This document shows, piece after piece, positions 35,341 through 44,673 of a stretch of DNA of 64,000 bases. Both the position numbers and the translations under genes were made by a program. Every line of letters begins with the position of its first letter. The first letter of the stretch is position 1. Below the pieces are notes generated by a model. It saw only the letters and a program-made list of their open reading frames with translations. It had not been told where the DNA came from and made no database searches. This stretch comes from Halalkaliarchaeum desulfuricum (GTDB lineage Archaea; Halobacteriota; Halobacteria; Halobacteriales; Haloferacaceae), in assembly GCF_002952775.1 (NCBI RefSeq), contig NZ_CP025066.1:1674001-1738000 (forward strand), given 5' to 3'.

Positions 35341-35517
35341 TCTAAATCAGTATCAATAGTACCACTCTGCTGAATATACGCCCTGCATCTTACAGATGCC
35401 GAATCAATTTATCAATAATATATTATAATACATATGTGAGATCTTTAGAATGAATGCAGCATGATGGCCCCATTATTACACAGATTCACTACAGGATAAT
35501 ACCTTATATCATCGGGG

Positions 35518-36096
35518 TCATTCGATACTCCAAGACCCGTGGACACTCTCAGCTAACTTAATCCCGGTTGTTTCGTATTCCTCCGGCGATTGAGTACGGA
35601 ACGTCCAATAGGAGACCCAACCTACGGCGTTCCCGTCCCGGAAAAGGACACGAAATTGCGTCGGCTTACCGGACGGGCTGACGCCGCCAGCGAGACTCTC
35701 GGTAGCGATATCTGCCGCCTCAAGGTTGCGTTGCTGATCCGGATGTTCCTCGTATCGCTCCGTTGCGTCGTCGGAATCGTCATGTGTCCAGACGAGCAGT
35801 TGTACCAAGCCGGCGACGTCGATACGCGAGTATTGGTCTGTTAGAGTGGCCATCTCGTCGTCTTCAGGGGCGTGGGAGAACGCTGTGAGATAGGTCGCCT
35901 CATCGGAGAGCGGTGCGGTGATTGACTCGTCGTCCTGTTTCCACTCGCCATCGAGTATCGACTGAATCTCATCGGCTGATGGCAGTTCCGGTTCGAGATC
36001 GTCGTCGCTCGTTCCTGACTCGAGGTCCGTGCAACCGACTGTGAGCATTAGCCCAACCGTTCCCAAACTCATCTGGATCATCTCTCGTCTATTCAT
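35518..36096 (-). CDS. Lipoprotein of unknown function, 192 aa
   Basis: The start MNRREMIQMSLGTVGLMLTV and lipobox VGC give a twin-arginine-like lipoprotein (RRE followed by a hydrophobic stretch). The mature part is acidic with a mixed alpha/beta region ending WRVLFRDGNAVGWVS-like (seen as TQFRVLFRDGNAVGWVSYW). The ATG at 36096 puts the RR at the N-terminus; upstream in-frame sequence looks non-coding. Confidence 0.7.
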   Translation of the reverse strand: MNRREMIQMSLGTVGLMLTVGCTDLESGTSDDDLEPELPSADEIQSILDGEWKQDDESITAPLSDEATYLTAFSHAPEDDEMATLTDQYSRIDVAGLVQLLVWTHDDSDDATERYEEHPDQQRNLEAADIATESLAGGVSPSGKPTQFRVLFRDGNAVGWVSYWTFRTQSPEEYETTGIKLAESVHGSWSIE

Positions 36097-36252
36097 AATG
36101 TAAAAACAACTATTGGAACGTAATGGCTTTACATTTGTCTCAGGTCGCATGACTGTAAAGCACCATAGATCCCAATCAGCACTACTCCTCATACCTTCTC
36201 TACAACGTGTCAGCTTTTGAGCTGCTGAGCCAGAGTGGACAACTAGCGAACG

Positions 36253-37107
36253 TCAATTCGACGCGGTCATCCACCACCGAACCAAGTACACGATTGACGA
36301 GACCCAGAACGCGGCGAGAAACACGTACATTGCGTCTCCTGGGGGATACATCGACTCGGTGAAGACTCGTGAGATCACGTATCCGGCAGCCGCGATCAGA
36401 ATCGGAGTGCCGACGAACGCTGCGACGTGCGGCTTCCAGTCGGTGTTTCGGGACTGATCTCGCTCGCCGTGCAGGTACATCGCAACCGCCGTCAACGGGG
36501 TTAGCAGCATAATCAGACCGAGCAGTCCGAAGGCCGAGAGAAAGAACGCAGCACCATCCGTCGAGCCGAAGAACACACCCCAGATGACGAGCGGCAGCAG
36601 AACGACGTACACAAAAATGACAAAGGGCCATTTACTGGGGAAATCAAGTTCGGAGCCGTACCGATCGACGAGCGCCGGCGATAAGGGATAGCGCCACGCG
36701 GTACCGAACGTTGCTTTCCCCATGGCAATGAGCCCGACGAAGAACGTCCAGAACGTGACGAGGAACCAAAGCGTGAGAAGTGTGGGAATCACGACGCTGG
36801 CGATCGTGGACACGGGAGAAGGAAGTGTGGCGACGTCGGTGACGCCCTGTCCCGTGAACTCGGCGTAGGTGAACAGGGACCCGAACGTGACGACCGTCAG
36901 CGCCAAAACGGTGAGATGCCAATCGAGGGCGTTTCGAGCGTTTCGCTTCGTGAATTCATTTGTAGCGAGGAGATATACGATCCCTGCGCCGGCAACGCCG
37001 GTTGGAATCGCTACAAAGTGGACAAGGATGCCGCCAATCGTCCGCTCCTCGAGGAGTTTCGGCCCCTGGGTCGCTGGGGTCGGTTCATGGGTGCAATCGG
37101 AGGGCAT
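36253..37107 (-). CDS. DUF4870-like membrane protein, longer form, 284 aa
   Basis: Start MPSDCTHEPTPATQGPKLLE. The first half has the DUF4870 pattern (RTIGGILVHFVAIPTGVAGA and NEFTKRNARNALDWHLTVLA) and is homologous to the next gene upstream. The second half adds three helices and a polar loop. It follows the shorter paralogue by 5 bases, so the pair is a tandem duplication within one operon. Confidence 0.75.
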   Translation of the reverse strand: MPSDCTHEPTPATQGPKLLEERTIGGILVHFVAIPTGVAGAGIVYLLATNEFTKRNARNALDWHLTVLALTVVTFGSLFTYAEFTGQGVTDVATLPSPVSTIASVVIPTLLTLWFLVTFWTFFVGLIAMGKATFGTAWRYPLSPALVDRYGSELDFPSKWPFVIFVYVVLLPLVIWGVFFGSTDGAAFFLSAFGLLGLIMLLTPLTAVAMYLHGERDQSRNTDWKPHVAAFVGTPILIAAAGYVISRVFTESMYPPGDAMYVFLAAFWVSSIVYLVRWWMTASN

Positions 37108-37112
37108 GGATC

Positions 37113-37556
37113 TCAGTGGAACCACCCGACGAAGTCGACCGAACCGGGATACGGCCAGATGGACCCGAAAATCGCCTTCAGTGTCGCTACGATAGTGTAA
37201 ACGAACGTAAGAAGGAGGGCGATCATCATGATGACCACCAAAATCATCCCGACGATCCCGAACACCGTATCGAGCGGCGCTGGGAGTAAGGACAGTTCGA
37301 CCGGTTCCCCGCCTACGGTGAGTTCGTCTGCACCGAGAAAGAACGTCACCATAGCAACGATCGACAGCACGAACACAGTGATGTGCCAGTTCAGCGCATG
37401 TCGAGCATTCGTCCGTGTATATTCGTGATCCGAGACCACGTAAACGACGGCTGGACCGAGGAACCCGGTCAACAGTCCGAGTAGGTGGACAAAGATGCCG
37501 CCGAGAGAGCGTTCGTCGAGCAGTTCAGGACCGGATGTGCTGGATGTGGATGTCAT
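37113..37556 (-). CDS. DUF4870-like membrane protein, 147 aa
   Basis: MTSTSSTSGPELLDERSLGG, then HLLGLLTGFLGPAVVYVVS and HEYTRTNARHALNWHITVFV, the usual DUF4870 core of three helices with the conserved N-A-x-x-A-L-x-W segment. Two further helices follow. First gene of the tandem pair. Confidence 0.8.
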   Translation of the reverse strand: MTSTSSTSGPELLDERSLGGIFVHLLGLLTGFLGPAVVYVVSDHEYTRTNARHALNWHITVFVLSIVAMVTFFLGADELTVGGEPVELSLLPAPLDTVFGIVGMILVVIMMIALLLTFVYTIVATLKAIFGSIWPYPGSVDFVGWFH

Positions 37557-37622
37557 GGCTGTATGAATGGCTGTGATTTTTGGCGATTCGTGTGCTGACA
37601 TGCAGGGATTCGTGTGCTTCCT

Positions 37623-38213
37623 TTACGTTGACGGGAAAAGGTTCAATGGGCCGTACTTGTCGCGAACCGATCGAACGACTCGCTCGACGACAAGCAACGC
37701 TAGACTCACGAGCAGGAGATCGAACGCGGTGTCCCAGAGGACGATATCGCTCTGCGTACCGGTGATGTCGCTCCCACTAATCGTGAGAACGCCGCCGAGC
37801 GCGAACAGTACCAGGCTCAACTGGAAGCCAGCGAGCACCAGGGTGCGGATTCCTGCCGTGTCCGAGAGGGTGAGGAATCCGCGGGTGGAGAGCCGATCCA
37901 ACGGGGTATCTGCATGCAGCGCGCGTTCACCTTCAGGCGAGAGTGGCCACTCCGACTCCGGATAGTTGATGTAGTACAGCGTGATCGAGTCGGGATACGT
38001 CTCCGTCGCGACCACGTCGATTTCCTGTAGCTCCCGGAGGCGGTTACGGACAGTGGCCCGACTGACGTCGGGTTTGATACGCGCATGCAACTGGCGGATC
38101 GAGAAGAACGGTCGGTCGGACTCCAACATCGTCTCGACGACGTGCTCCTGCGTGAGCGCATTGTCGAGGTTCCGCTCGATCCGTTCGTCGATCCAGGGCG
38201 GAATCGCGGACAC
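37623..38213 (-). CDS. Winged-helix membrane protein, 196 aa (GTG start)
   Basis: The GTG at 38213 begins VSAIPPWIDERIERNLDNAL, a conserved start for this haloarchaeal family. Then follow a winged helix (FFSIRQLHARIKPDVSRATV, RNRLRELQEIDVVATE) and two C-terminal helices (TLVLAGFQLSLVLFALGGVL, DTAFDLLLVSLALLVVERVV). An upstream ATG at 38354 would add 47 residues of poor composition. A TTTTAAT element lies about 30 bases before the GTG. Probably a membrane-bound regulator of its neighbours. Confidence 0.75.
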   Translation of the reverse strand: MSAIPPWIDERIERNLDNALTQEHVVETMLESDRPFFSIRQLHARIKPDVSRATVRNRLRELQEIDVVATETYPDSITLYYINYPESEWPLSPEGERALHADTPLDRLSTRGFLTLSDTAGIRTLVLAGFQLSLVLFALGGVLTISGSDITGTQSDIVLWDTAFDLLLVSLALLVVERVVRSVRDKYGPLNLFPST

Positions 38214-38464
38214 GGTATTACCGCATTGTTCACGGGGGTGATTAAAACAACGCGGGGATTTTATCCCCATGAATCGTCGTTTGACGGCCGTGAAACAAGA
38301 TCCAACCGTGTTAACGAAGTGATAAAACGAAGTACGCAGTCCCGATACGTTCAAAAGTTGGGAAAAGACGACCGGATTGCATTCACACCGGACAACCGGT
38401 ACTTGAAGCTCGGGAACAGACTCCGCATTCGGTCATATTTCGGTCTTCGGTCACTCAACAGATC

Positions 38465-38869
38465 TTATTCTACTTGGGAGCAGTTCGGACGTCGATCGAA
38501 CGTGTCGAGAATCGGGGCCGGATCGCTGAGGTGAGGCAGTCCCAGCGTTCGATCACGAAGTTCCACGACGATCGTCGACGTTCTGAAGCAGTTGTCGACA
38601 CGGTCGGATTCCACCCAGAGGTCGAGTTCGTCCCACGGCTCGACACGCCATAGTGGCGTCCGAAAGAGGCGATCGTACGCGACGATGGCTTCACCGTCGG
38701 TTCGATACTCGACACCACCGTGTCGAAGCCAGTAGTCGGTCTGTCCAAGGGCTATCGGCACGAATACAGTTGCAACGCACAGCGCGATTACGAGGATCCA
38801 GACGCCGCCGAACGCGAACAATCCTGCCAGGAAAAGGAGGAAAACGCCGACGAGGACCCCACCGGGGTG
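38465..38869 (-). pseudogene. PH-domain-like membrane protein, 5' truncated
   Basis: The open frame has no start codon. It begins just after a stop at 38870-38872 and reads VLVGVFLLFLAGLFAFGGVW, then IALCVATVFVPIALG, then a beta-rich part (WLRHGGVEYRTDGEAIVAYD, RVEPWDELDLWVESDRV) like the bacterial PH domain type. The missing N-terminus coincides with the edge of an IS630 fragment. Confidence 0.55.
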
Positions 38870-38874
38870 TCATC

Positions 38875-39279
38875 GAAGAGTGACGACCCCCCCACCATTC
38901 GTCCGCGAAACCGCGAGAAAAACAATCGGCCATCATCAGTCACCGCACCGAGCAAACACGTCCAGTCGCGCAATCCCGAAAGTTCCACGCTGGGTCGTGA
39001 ATTCCGTTGAAACCAGGCTTGCGTTGTATCGCCATTCACTGAGGTTTTCGTCTGGTCGATACAGACTACTGTGGCATCCATCTCCCTACGCTTTTTTTTG
39101 AGGGTTTCGTCGAACTCCTCACGGTCTTCCGGCTCGGCTTTGGCGTTTTCCGGACGCGGTTTCTGATAGCTGAGGCCAGCTTCCTTGAGCAACCGCCGAC
39201 AGCTCGGAATCGAGTACTCGACGTCGTAGGTTTCTTTGAGATGGTGTCGGTCGGAAAGACCGCGAATTGATGACTTCAT
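38875..39279 (-). pseudogene. IS630-family transposase, catalytic-part fragment
   Basis: The frame reads HHLKETYDVEYSIPSCRRLL, KEAGLSYQKPRPENAKAEPE, then VVCIDQTKTSVNGDTTQAWF (first catalytic Asp) and LLGAVTDDGRLFFSR. The N-terminal HTH is absent and the C-terminus with the last acidic residue is cut where the PH-like gene begins. It is complementary to the HTH-only fragment at 3003-3475. Confidence 0.75.
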
Positions 39280-39802
39280 GGTCTATACACATCATACCAG
39301 ATAGTATATAAATTCAAAATATCCCAATCCCAGTGCAACATTCGCGCATTCCATCTTGCACGAGTGATTTTACATATCTGTTCCCTGGTATATTTTTAGT
39401 GGTCAGTAGCCGTTCCTGGCGAGGGCAGTTTTCTCGAGTATCGTGAATCAAACAGCGTTCGCAGCCTCAATCAAGATTCTTGACGCAACCTGGCGATCGC
39501 GATGAGTCGGTTCCCCCTTGGCCTATGAACAACACCAAACCCGTCAGCACTGGGCAAAGAGGCAGAAAATGCTGCAAGCGGAGCAAACCCCCACCCCCGT
39601 ATCTCGGTCAGATGCCCCAGTGGTCGAGGATCAATCCACAACTAGTGCGGACTTTGTCCTTTCAGACCCGACGAATTTCGTTATGGCCCTGTGGAGAACC
39701 ATATGCTTCTCCACCAGTGGCGGAAAAGTACCGGCTTTTATAAGTACCAGCGGGTGGGGAGAAACCCACCCCGCGAATCGACCAATTTCAGTTCCAGTTC
39801 CA
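39280..39802. other. Intergenic with promoter of the recombinase
   Basis: AT-rich between 39280 and 39410, with several TATA-like runs (agtatataaattc). No gene supported. The promoter element ggcttttataag (about 39733-39744) lies some 60 bases before the serine-recombinase ATG. The ORF upstream of 39803 in the same frame is not protein-like. Confidence 0.45.
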
Positions 39803-40528
39803 ATGACAACCGAATCCGAGGAGTCGTGGGCGTACTACGTTCGCGTCTCCACCGACAAGCAGGACAGTGGGCAAGCATCCCAGCTCGAAAGCGTCGCCGC
39901 GTGGCTGCGCGATCGAGACGTGGATCCGAGTACAGTCGACGCCTACGTCGATCGCGACGAAAGCGGGAGTCGCGACGATCGGGCGGACTTCCAGCAGCTC
40001 GTCGCCGCCGTCGAAGCCGGCGAGTACACCGATGTCGTGTTGCCCGAGCTCTCGCGACTGGCCCGGCGGACGGCCACGAGCGCAGCGTTCATCGACGAGG
40101 CCGTCGCCCAGGACGTGACGATCCACCTGCTGGACGATATGATCGACCGCATCGACGCCGACGATCCGATGAGTCAGTTCTTCGCGAAGATGCTCTCGGT
40201 GTGGATGGAGGAAGAACGCAAGCAGACCGTGCGTCGAATTCGGCGCGGCGTGACGCACGCCCAGCGGGAGGGGAAGTGGACCGGGCGGCCGCCGGTCGGC
40301 TTCGAGACGAACGAGGAGGGGTATCTCGTCGTCGACATCGAGGAGTTCGAGGCTGTCTGTGATGCGCTCGAACGGCTGGATGCCGGCGAGTCGTATCGAT
40401 CGGTCGCGAAGAGTACGCGGTTTACCCGCCGGACGCTCTCGACGGTCGATAAGAATTCCGAGCGGCGGCAGTGGTATCTTGAGGGAGAGGCAGCAGACGA
40501 TCGTGTCGATACTGCGCTCGATAGATGA
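39803..40528 (+). CDS. Serine recombinase/resolvase, 241 aa
   Basis: MTTESEESWAYYVRVSTDKQ holds the catalytic serine in the RVSTDKQ box. Further family signatures are DRDESGSRDDRADFQQLV, VLPELSRLARR and SVWMEEERKQTVRRIRRGV, with a C-terminal HTH (ESYRSVAKSTRFTRRTLSTV). The size fits resolvase/invertase-type enzymes of haloarchaea. It may serve the neighbouring element, or act as a free invertase of nearby surface genes; no recombination sites were identified. Confidence 0.92.
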   Translation: MTTESEESWAYYVRVSTDKQDSGQASQLESVAAWLRDRDVDPSTVDAYVDRDESGSRDDRADFQQLVAAVEAGEYTDVVLPELSRLARRTATSAAFIDEAVAQDVTIHLLDDMIDRIDADDPMSQFFAKMLSVWMEEERKQTVRRIRRGVTHAQREGKWTGRPPVGFETNEEGYLVVDIEEFEAVCDALERLDAGESYRSVAKSTRFTRRTLSTVDKNSERRQWYLEGEAADDRVDTALDR

Positions 40529-40689
40529 CTCAGTGCTCCGTCAACCATGACTCGATGGAAACGCTGCTACGCCATATGAGCGTGAAACAAGACATGGGAC
40601 GCAAAAAGACCGACCGCAAGTTCGTACCATAGAGCACGTAGCTGTGACTGATCCATGTACGAAAGAAGCCGAGTCATGGGCGTGACAGC

Positions 40690-40718
40690 CCGGGTGTCGC
40701 GCCGCGCGGCACCCGGGA
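40690..40718. other. Strong hairpin at the left flank of the IS110 remnant
   Basis: CCCGGGTG pairs with CACCCGGG around a CGCG/CGCG inner stem with a 3-base loop. It is 55 bases upstream of the transposase start and may be part of the IS110 end or its control region. Confidence 0.4.
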
Positions 40719-40773
40719 AAGCCCGAATAGGTGAATCTCTGCTTCACGCACTGACGTCCCGGATGAACAGACC

Positions 40774-41588
40774 ATGTACCTCGGAATCGATGTCCACAAA
40801 CGGTACGCACAGGTGTCAGTAATGGATGGGGCTGGAGAGATTGTCGAAGAAGTTCGCGTCGGAACCGCAAACCTCGACGACCTCGCCCAGCGGTACGCTG
40901 ACGCACAAGCCGTGCTTGAGGCGACCTCCAACTACTGCCACATCCACGATACGCTGTCGGAGCACTTGGATGTGACCGTCTCTCATCCGAAAAAGCTCAA
41001 CCAGATCGCAGACATCGACAAGAAAACCGACCGCGTCGACGCAAAAGAACTCGCGCGAATGCTGCGGTTAAACTCGGTGCCTGAAAGCTCCGTTCCGACC
41101 GAGGAAGTCAGGGAAGCCCGCGCACTCGTGCGCGGGCGACAGACGTTGGTCGAAAACCGTACCAAGTACGCCAAGAAGGTTCACGGATTTCTCTCCGATC
41201 ACGGCATCACTGAAGACGTGAAACCACTGACTGTGGAGGGACGAGAGTTCCTGCAGGGACTCTCGATCCCGACCACGTGCGACGCGTTATTGAGTCGTAT
41301 CTCGAAATGATTGAGACGCTCACCGAAGAGATTCGGAACCTCGAAAAAGCAATCGAAGAACGCGCTGGATCTCTGAAGGAAACCCAGCTACTGATGACGC
41401 TTCCTGGTGTGAGTTACTTTACGGCGCTAACCGTCTACGCTGAGTTGGGTGAGATCGACACGCTTCTCACCGGAGTGAAGAGGCACAAACTCCCGGTGAA
41501 ATCTTTACCAGACAGAACAGCCGTCGCTGGCGAGCGTGAAAGAATGAAAAGGGGGCCGGCCCGCGAGGGCCGGTGGTTGATGGTCTGA
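40774..41588 (+). pseudogene. IS110-family transposase, frameshifted and truncated
   Basis: The N-terminal DEDD domain is good: MYLGIDVHKRYAQVSVMDGA, AVLEATSNYCHIHDTL and TDRVDAKELARMLRLN. At about 41288 the frame breaks; the next frame continues VIESYLEMIETLTEEIRNLE and LLMTLPGVSYFTALTVYAEL, the start of the C-terminal Tnp domain. After LGEID (about 41460) similarity ends and the catalytic serine region is missing. The remnant touches the 3' flank of the S-layer gene. Confidence 0.85.
41552..41571 (-). terminator. Terminator-like hairpin after the S-layer gene
   Basis: CCGGCCC-GCGA-GGGCCGG forms a 7-bp stem with a GCGA loop. On the minus strand it is followed by ccccctttt and further T-rich sequence, about 70 bases after the S-layer stop. 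It could also terminate the IS110 frame on the plus strand. Confidence 0.5.
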
Positions 41589-41640
41589 GTAGAGTCGACC
41601 GGCGAGGTGAGAGAACTCACCTCACGTCATCGTGGTCGGC

Positions 41641-44178
41641 TTACCGGCGACGGTACGCCAGCAGGCCGGCCGCGATGAGCGCGATCAGTGCCGCGATGGC
41701 ACCGAATCCGGGCGTCTCCTCAGGCGTCGGCGTCGGCGTCGGCTCCTCGGTCGGAGTCGGCGTCGGCTCCTCAGTCGGAGTCGGCGTCGGCTCCTCAGTC
41801 GGAGTCGGCGTGTCCACCGCTTCGACAGTCAGCGTTGCCGTCTGGCTGTCGTCGTCGGTGTAGATGCCGTGGGTGTAGTCACCGGCGTCGAGGTCGGGCG
41901 TCGCGGTAAACTCGACGGTGGTGTCCTCGTCAGCGTCGAGGGTTACCTCTTCGCTGGCGACGACGTCACCTTCGAGCTGCCATTCGACGGTCTGCGTTCC
42001 TTCCTCGTCGCCAGTGTTGGTGATCGTCGCGGAGACGGTCACCGAGTCACCGACGTCGATCTCGGCCGGTGCGTCGAGGTCAGACACCTCGAAGGTGGCC
42101 GGGTCGACATCAACGTCGACGACCTCACCTTCTTCTTCGAGTTCGAACAGCGTGGCGCGCACGCTTGCATCGTACGTGTCGCCAACGTTCTGATCGCTGA
42201 AGTCGAACTCGCCGGCGAAGTCACCGTCGGCGTCGACGACGACATCGCTGGCGGTCTTACTGAAGCCGGGGCGGGTGTCACCGGTCGAGCGGACACGGAT
42301 GTTGAGCTCGTTACCGGGGGCGATGTTGGTCTCGCCCTCGATCATGACACCGTCCTCGGCAGTCACGTTGACGTTGTCGTTCACGAATTCGCCGTCAGCC
42401 TCGATGATTTCCATCATCGCGGTGACGGTGTCGACTTCGTAGTCCTCTTCGGGGTCGTCTTCACCGGCAAGCAGCCGGTCACTGGTGACCGCGAATTCGA
42501 CATCGTAGTCTTCCTCAGCTTCTATCTCTTCGTCTTGATCGTCGATTTCAGCATCGTCGATGTTGTACGCGAGGAAGACCTGGTTGGTCTCGTCGTCAAC
42601 GATGACCGTCAGGTCACTCGTGTCTTCGAAGTCGATGACCTTGCGGTCCTCGAAGGCGGGCGTCGTGGCCGCCGTCTGGCGGACACGCAGCTCGAACGTC
42701 TCGTTCGTGTCATCGCCCCATTCATCTTCCACGGCCGCAAGGAAGTCATCCTCTTCGGCGATCATGCCGAAGATTCCGGAGGCTTCGAACTGGTGGATCA
42801 CCGTGTCGCTGGACGCTTCAGTCGAGTTAGCGATCTCGGTCCGCTCGGTGACGTTCTCGTTCAGCCGCTCTGCGAGAGCGTCGTACTGATCATCTTCGTC
42901 CTCCTCAGCGATGTCGTCAAGGACATCGGAAGGAGCAGTCCACGTGGTCACTGCGTCAGTGGAACGCTCTTCGAGGAACAGCGTGCCGATGTCGTCCGGA
43001 TCGTCGGAGATCTCGTCACGCAGGTCCTCGAAGTCCGCATCGCCAGCCTCGAACTGTTCGGGAGTCGTCTCGTTGTTCAGCGCGAGCGTCTCGTAGGCAT
43101 CCTCAGGCAGCAGGAAGCCATCGATGTCTTCTTCGTAGGCGACTTCAACCGTCTGATCGTCGTCAACAGCCTGCACTACCTTTGAGTGAGGTGCTCCGAC
43201 CTCACCGTCCTCATCCTCAAGGTCATGCTGACCAGCGAGCCAGGTGTTGAACTCGAATGCAAGGTATCCGTCCTCTTCGACATCCTCAACGTAGACGATG
43301 ATTTCGTATCCGTCATCGTCTTCGTCGCCGACCTGGACGTAACCGGCTTCAGCGTCACCCTCGAAGGTCACGTTGAATTCGGCGACGTCACCGACGTTCT
43401 GCTCGACAGTGTCGAAGTCGTCTGTGAAGACGAGTTCACCGGGGTCGACGTCGATGACTTCGATGTCATCGGAGTCTTCACCCGTCGTGTCGACGACTTC
43501 AACGTCGAATGTGTAGTCGCCCTGATCGACATCGGCGTTATCGAAGTCGAACGTGAGGTCGGTTTCGTGCGTGATGCCTTCAACGAGGACAGGATCATCA
43601 TCGTCGTCGTCGGCCTGTGCGGTTACCTCGTCGTTGTTTACGAGGAGGTCGTAGATGTCCTCGTGGTCGAGGTCAGTGGAGTTGATTTCGACATCGAACT
43701 CGTCGTCATCTCCGAACTCGACTGCACGCTCTTCGGCAGTCACGTTGAGGTCAACCTCACCGTCATCTGCGACGGTGTCATCCTCGAATTCGACCTCCAT
43801 GTCGTCAAACAGGAGTTCGAACTCGTCGAAGTTCTTCTCATCATGCCGGATGAAGTAGAAGTCCAGAGGCAGATCTTCTGTTTCGAATGTGACCTGACCA
43901 TCACTGACCCGCTCAGTCTCTAAGCGCTCTGAGTCATCGTATTCGTCAATGAGGCCCTGACGCAACTGAACCGTGTCGCCTTCGTCAAATCTGTCCCACT
44001 CAAGGGTTATCTCTTCTCCCTGGAAGACCGCAGATGGAAGTTCACCTGGGTCTTCCGCATTAACCGCCGCGGCGGAGCCGGCAAGACCGGCGCCACCGAT
44101 GGCGAGCATCGAAATTACCATAATCGCTGCCAGGAACACTGCGCGTCCCTTTTCGCGATATGTTGTTTCTCTTGTCAT
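41641..44178 (-). CDS. csg: S-layer glycoprotein-like protein with PGF-CTERM anchor, 845 aa
   Basis: The start MTRETTYREKGRAVFLAAIM and a Sec signal ending near GSAAA match haloarchaeal S-layer proteins. The mature chain is very acidic, with N-glycosylation sequons (NVT, NST, NET). Near the C-terminus are a CARDB-like domain (VSDLDAPAEIDVGDSVTVSA), a Thr/Pro-rich spacer, and PGFGAIAALIALIAAGLLAY plus RRR, the PGF-CTERM signal processed by archaeosortase A and replaced by a lipid anchor. An earlier ATG at 44274 would put 32 residues before the signal and is rejected. Neighbours are a broken IS110 downstream and an HNH-repeat gene upstream, so this may be an imported or swapped surface layer. 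Confidence 0.9.
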   Translation of the reverse strand: MTRETTYREKGRAVFLAAIMVISMLAIGGAGLAGSAAAVNAEDPGELPSAVFQGEEITLEWDRFDEGDTVQLRQGLIDEYDDSERLETERVSDGQVTFETEDLPLDFYFIRHDEKNFDEFELLFDDMEVEFEDDTVADDGEVDLNVTAEERAVEFGDDDEFDVEINSTDLDHEDIYDLLVNNDEVTAQADDDDDDPVLVEGITHETDLTFDFDNADVDQGDYTFDVEVVDTTGEDSDDIEVIDVDPGELVFTDDFDTVEQNVGDVAEFNVTFEGDAEAGYVQVGDEDDDGYEIIVYVEDVEEDGYLAFEFNTWLAGQHDLEDEDGEVGAPHSKVVQAVDDDQTVEVAYEEDIDGFLLPEDAYETLALNNETTPEQFEAGDADFEDLRDEISDDPDDIGTLFLEERSTDAVTTWTAPSDVLDDIAEEDEDDQYDALAERLNENVTERTEIANSTEASSDTVIHQFEASGIFGMIAEEDDFLAAVEDEWGDDTNETFELRVRQTAATTPAFEDRKVIDFEDTSDLTVIVDDETNQVFLAYNIDDAEIDDQDEEIEAEEDYDVEFAVTSDRLLAGEDDPEEDYEVDTVTAMMEIIEADGEFVNDNVNVTAEDGVMIEGETNIAPGNELNIRVRSTGDTRPGFSKTASDVVVDADGDFAGEFDFSDQNVGDTYDASVRATLFELEEEGEVVDVDVDPATFEVSDLDAPAEIDVGDSVTVSATITNTGDEEGTQTVEWQLEGDVVASEEVTLDADEDTTVEFTATPDLDAGDYTHGIYTDDDSQTATLTVEAVDTPTPTEEPTPTPTEEPTPTPTEEPTPTPTPEETPGFGAIAALIALIAAGLLAYRRR
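41727..41811. repeat. 24-bp tandem repeat encoding the Thr/Pro spacer
   Basis: The unit ggagtcggcgtcggctcctcagtc is repeated three to four times with single changes and encodes TPTPTEEP. Such repeats expand and contract easily and set the length of the wall-spanning spacer. Confidence 0.8.
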
Positions 44179-44673
44179 GTTTTGTGTTGTTGTGTTTCGC
44201 TCGACCACACCAGTTTTCATCCAATCTTCCGGACTCGCCCATTCTTCATCGCCAACGTCATCGACATCGTGCAACTAGACTCGATCGGGGTTACTCACGC
44301 GTGTGGCCATTCGGGTAGGGGTTGCAAAGGTACATTCAGAGGGATTGGTTAAATGCTTTGTGTAGCGTCTTGCGCGTGTTAATAAATAACAAACCGCCGA
44401 AAGAGGCAGTGATTCGCCAGTTCTACGGAGTTTGAAAATTCCATATAGCGGATCCACCTGAAGTAGAATTACTATAAAAAGCCGATGAAGAGCGAAATGA
44501 GTAAGTAGATTCGCTATGTACTCTCGGATGGGCCCACGGACGGCAGGAAACTGTCATCATAGGGTAGGGCCATGATTTCGCCTTCCTGCCGCCGTATTTT
44601 CCTTTGGATGGGGTCAGGACACCAGAATTCTCGAAACATACTCGTACCTCTACCTCGCCGTTACAGATGGCTA
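44179..44673. other. Intergenic: S-layer leader and promoters
   Basis: On the minus strand a TATA-like gcatttaacc at about 44345-44355 would give a leader of some 140 bases for the S-layer mRNA, consistent with the long leaders known for this gene class. The plus strand has AT-rich runs near 44465-44480 that could serve the HNH-repeat gene. No other gene is supported. Confidence 0.4.

Noticed and set aside
41725-41815. Short-period repeats suggesting a CRISPR-like array
   Set aside because: There are no spacers: the 24-base units are directly tandem and encode the Thr/Pro spacer of the S-layer protein.
41688-43923. Long plus-strand frames opposite the S-layer gene
   Set aside because: They are mirror frames of an acidic, GAC/GAG-rich gene; their composition is unlike haloarchaeal proteins and they lack starts with ribosome sites.
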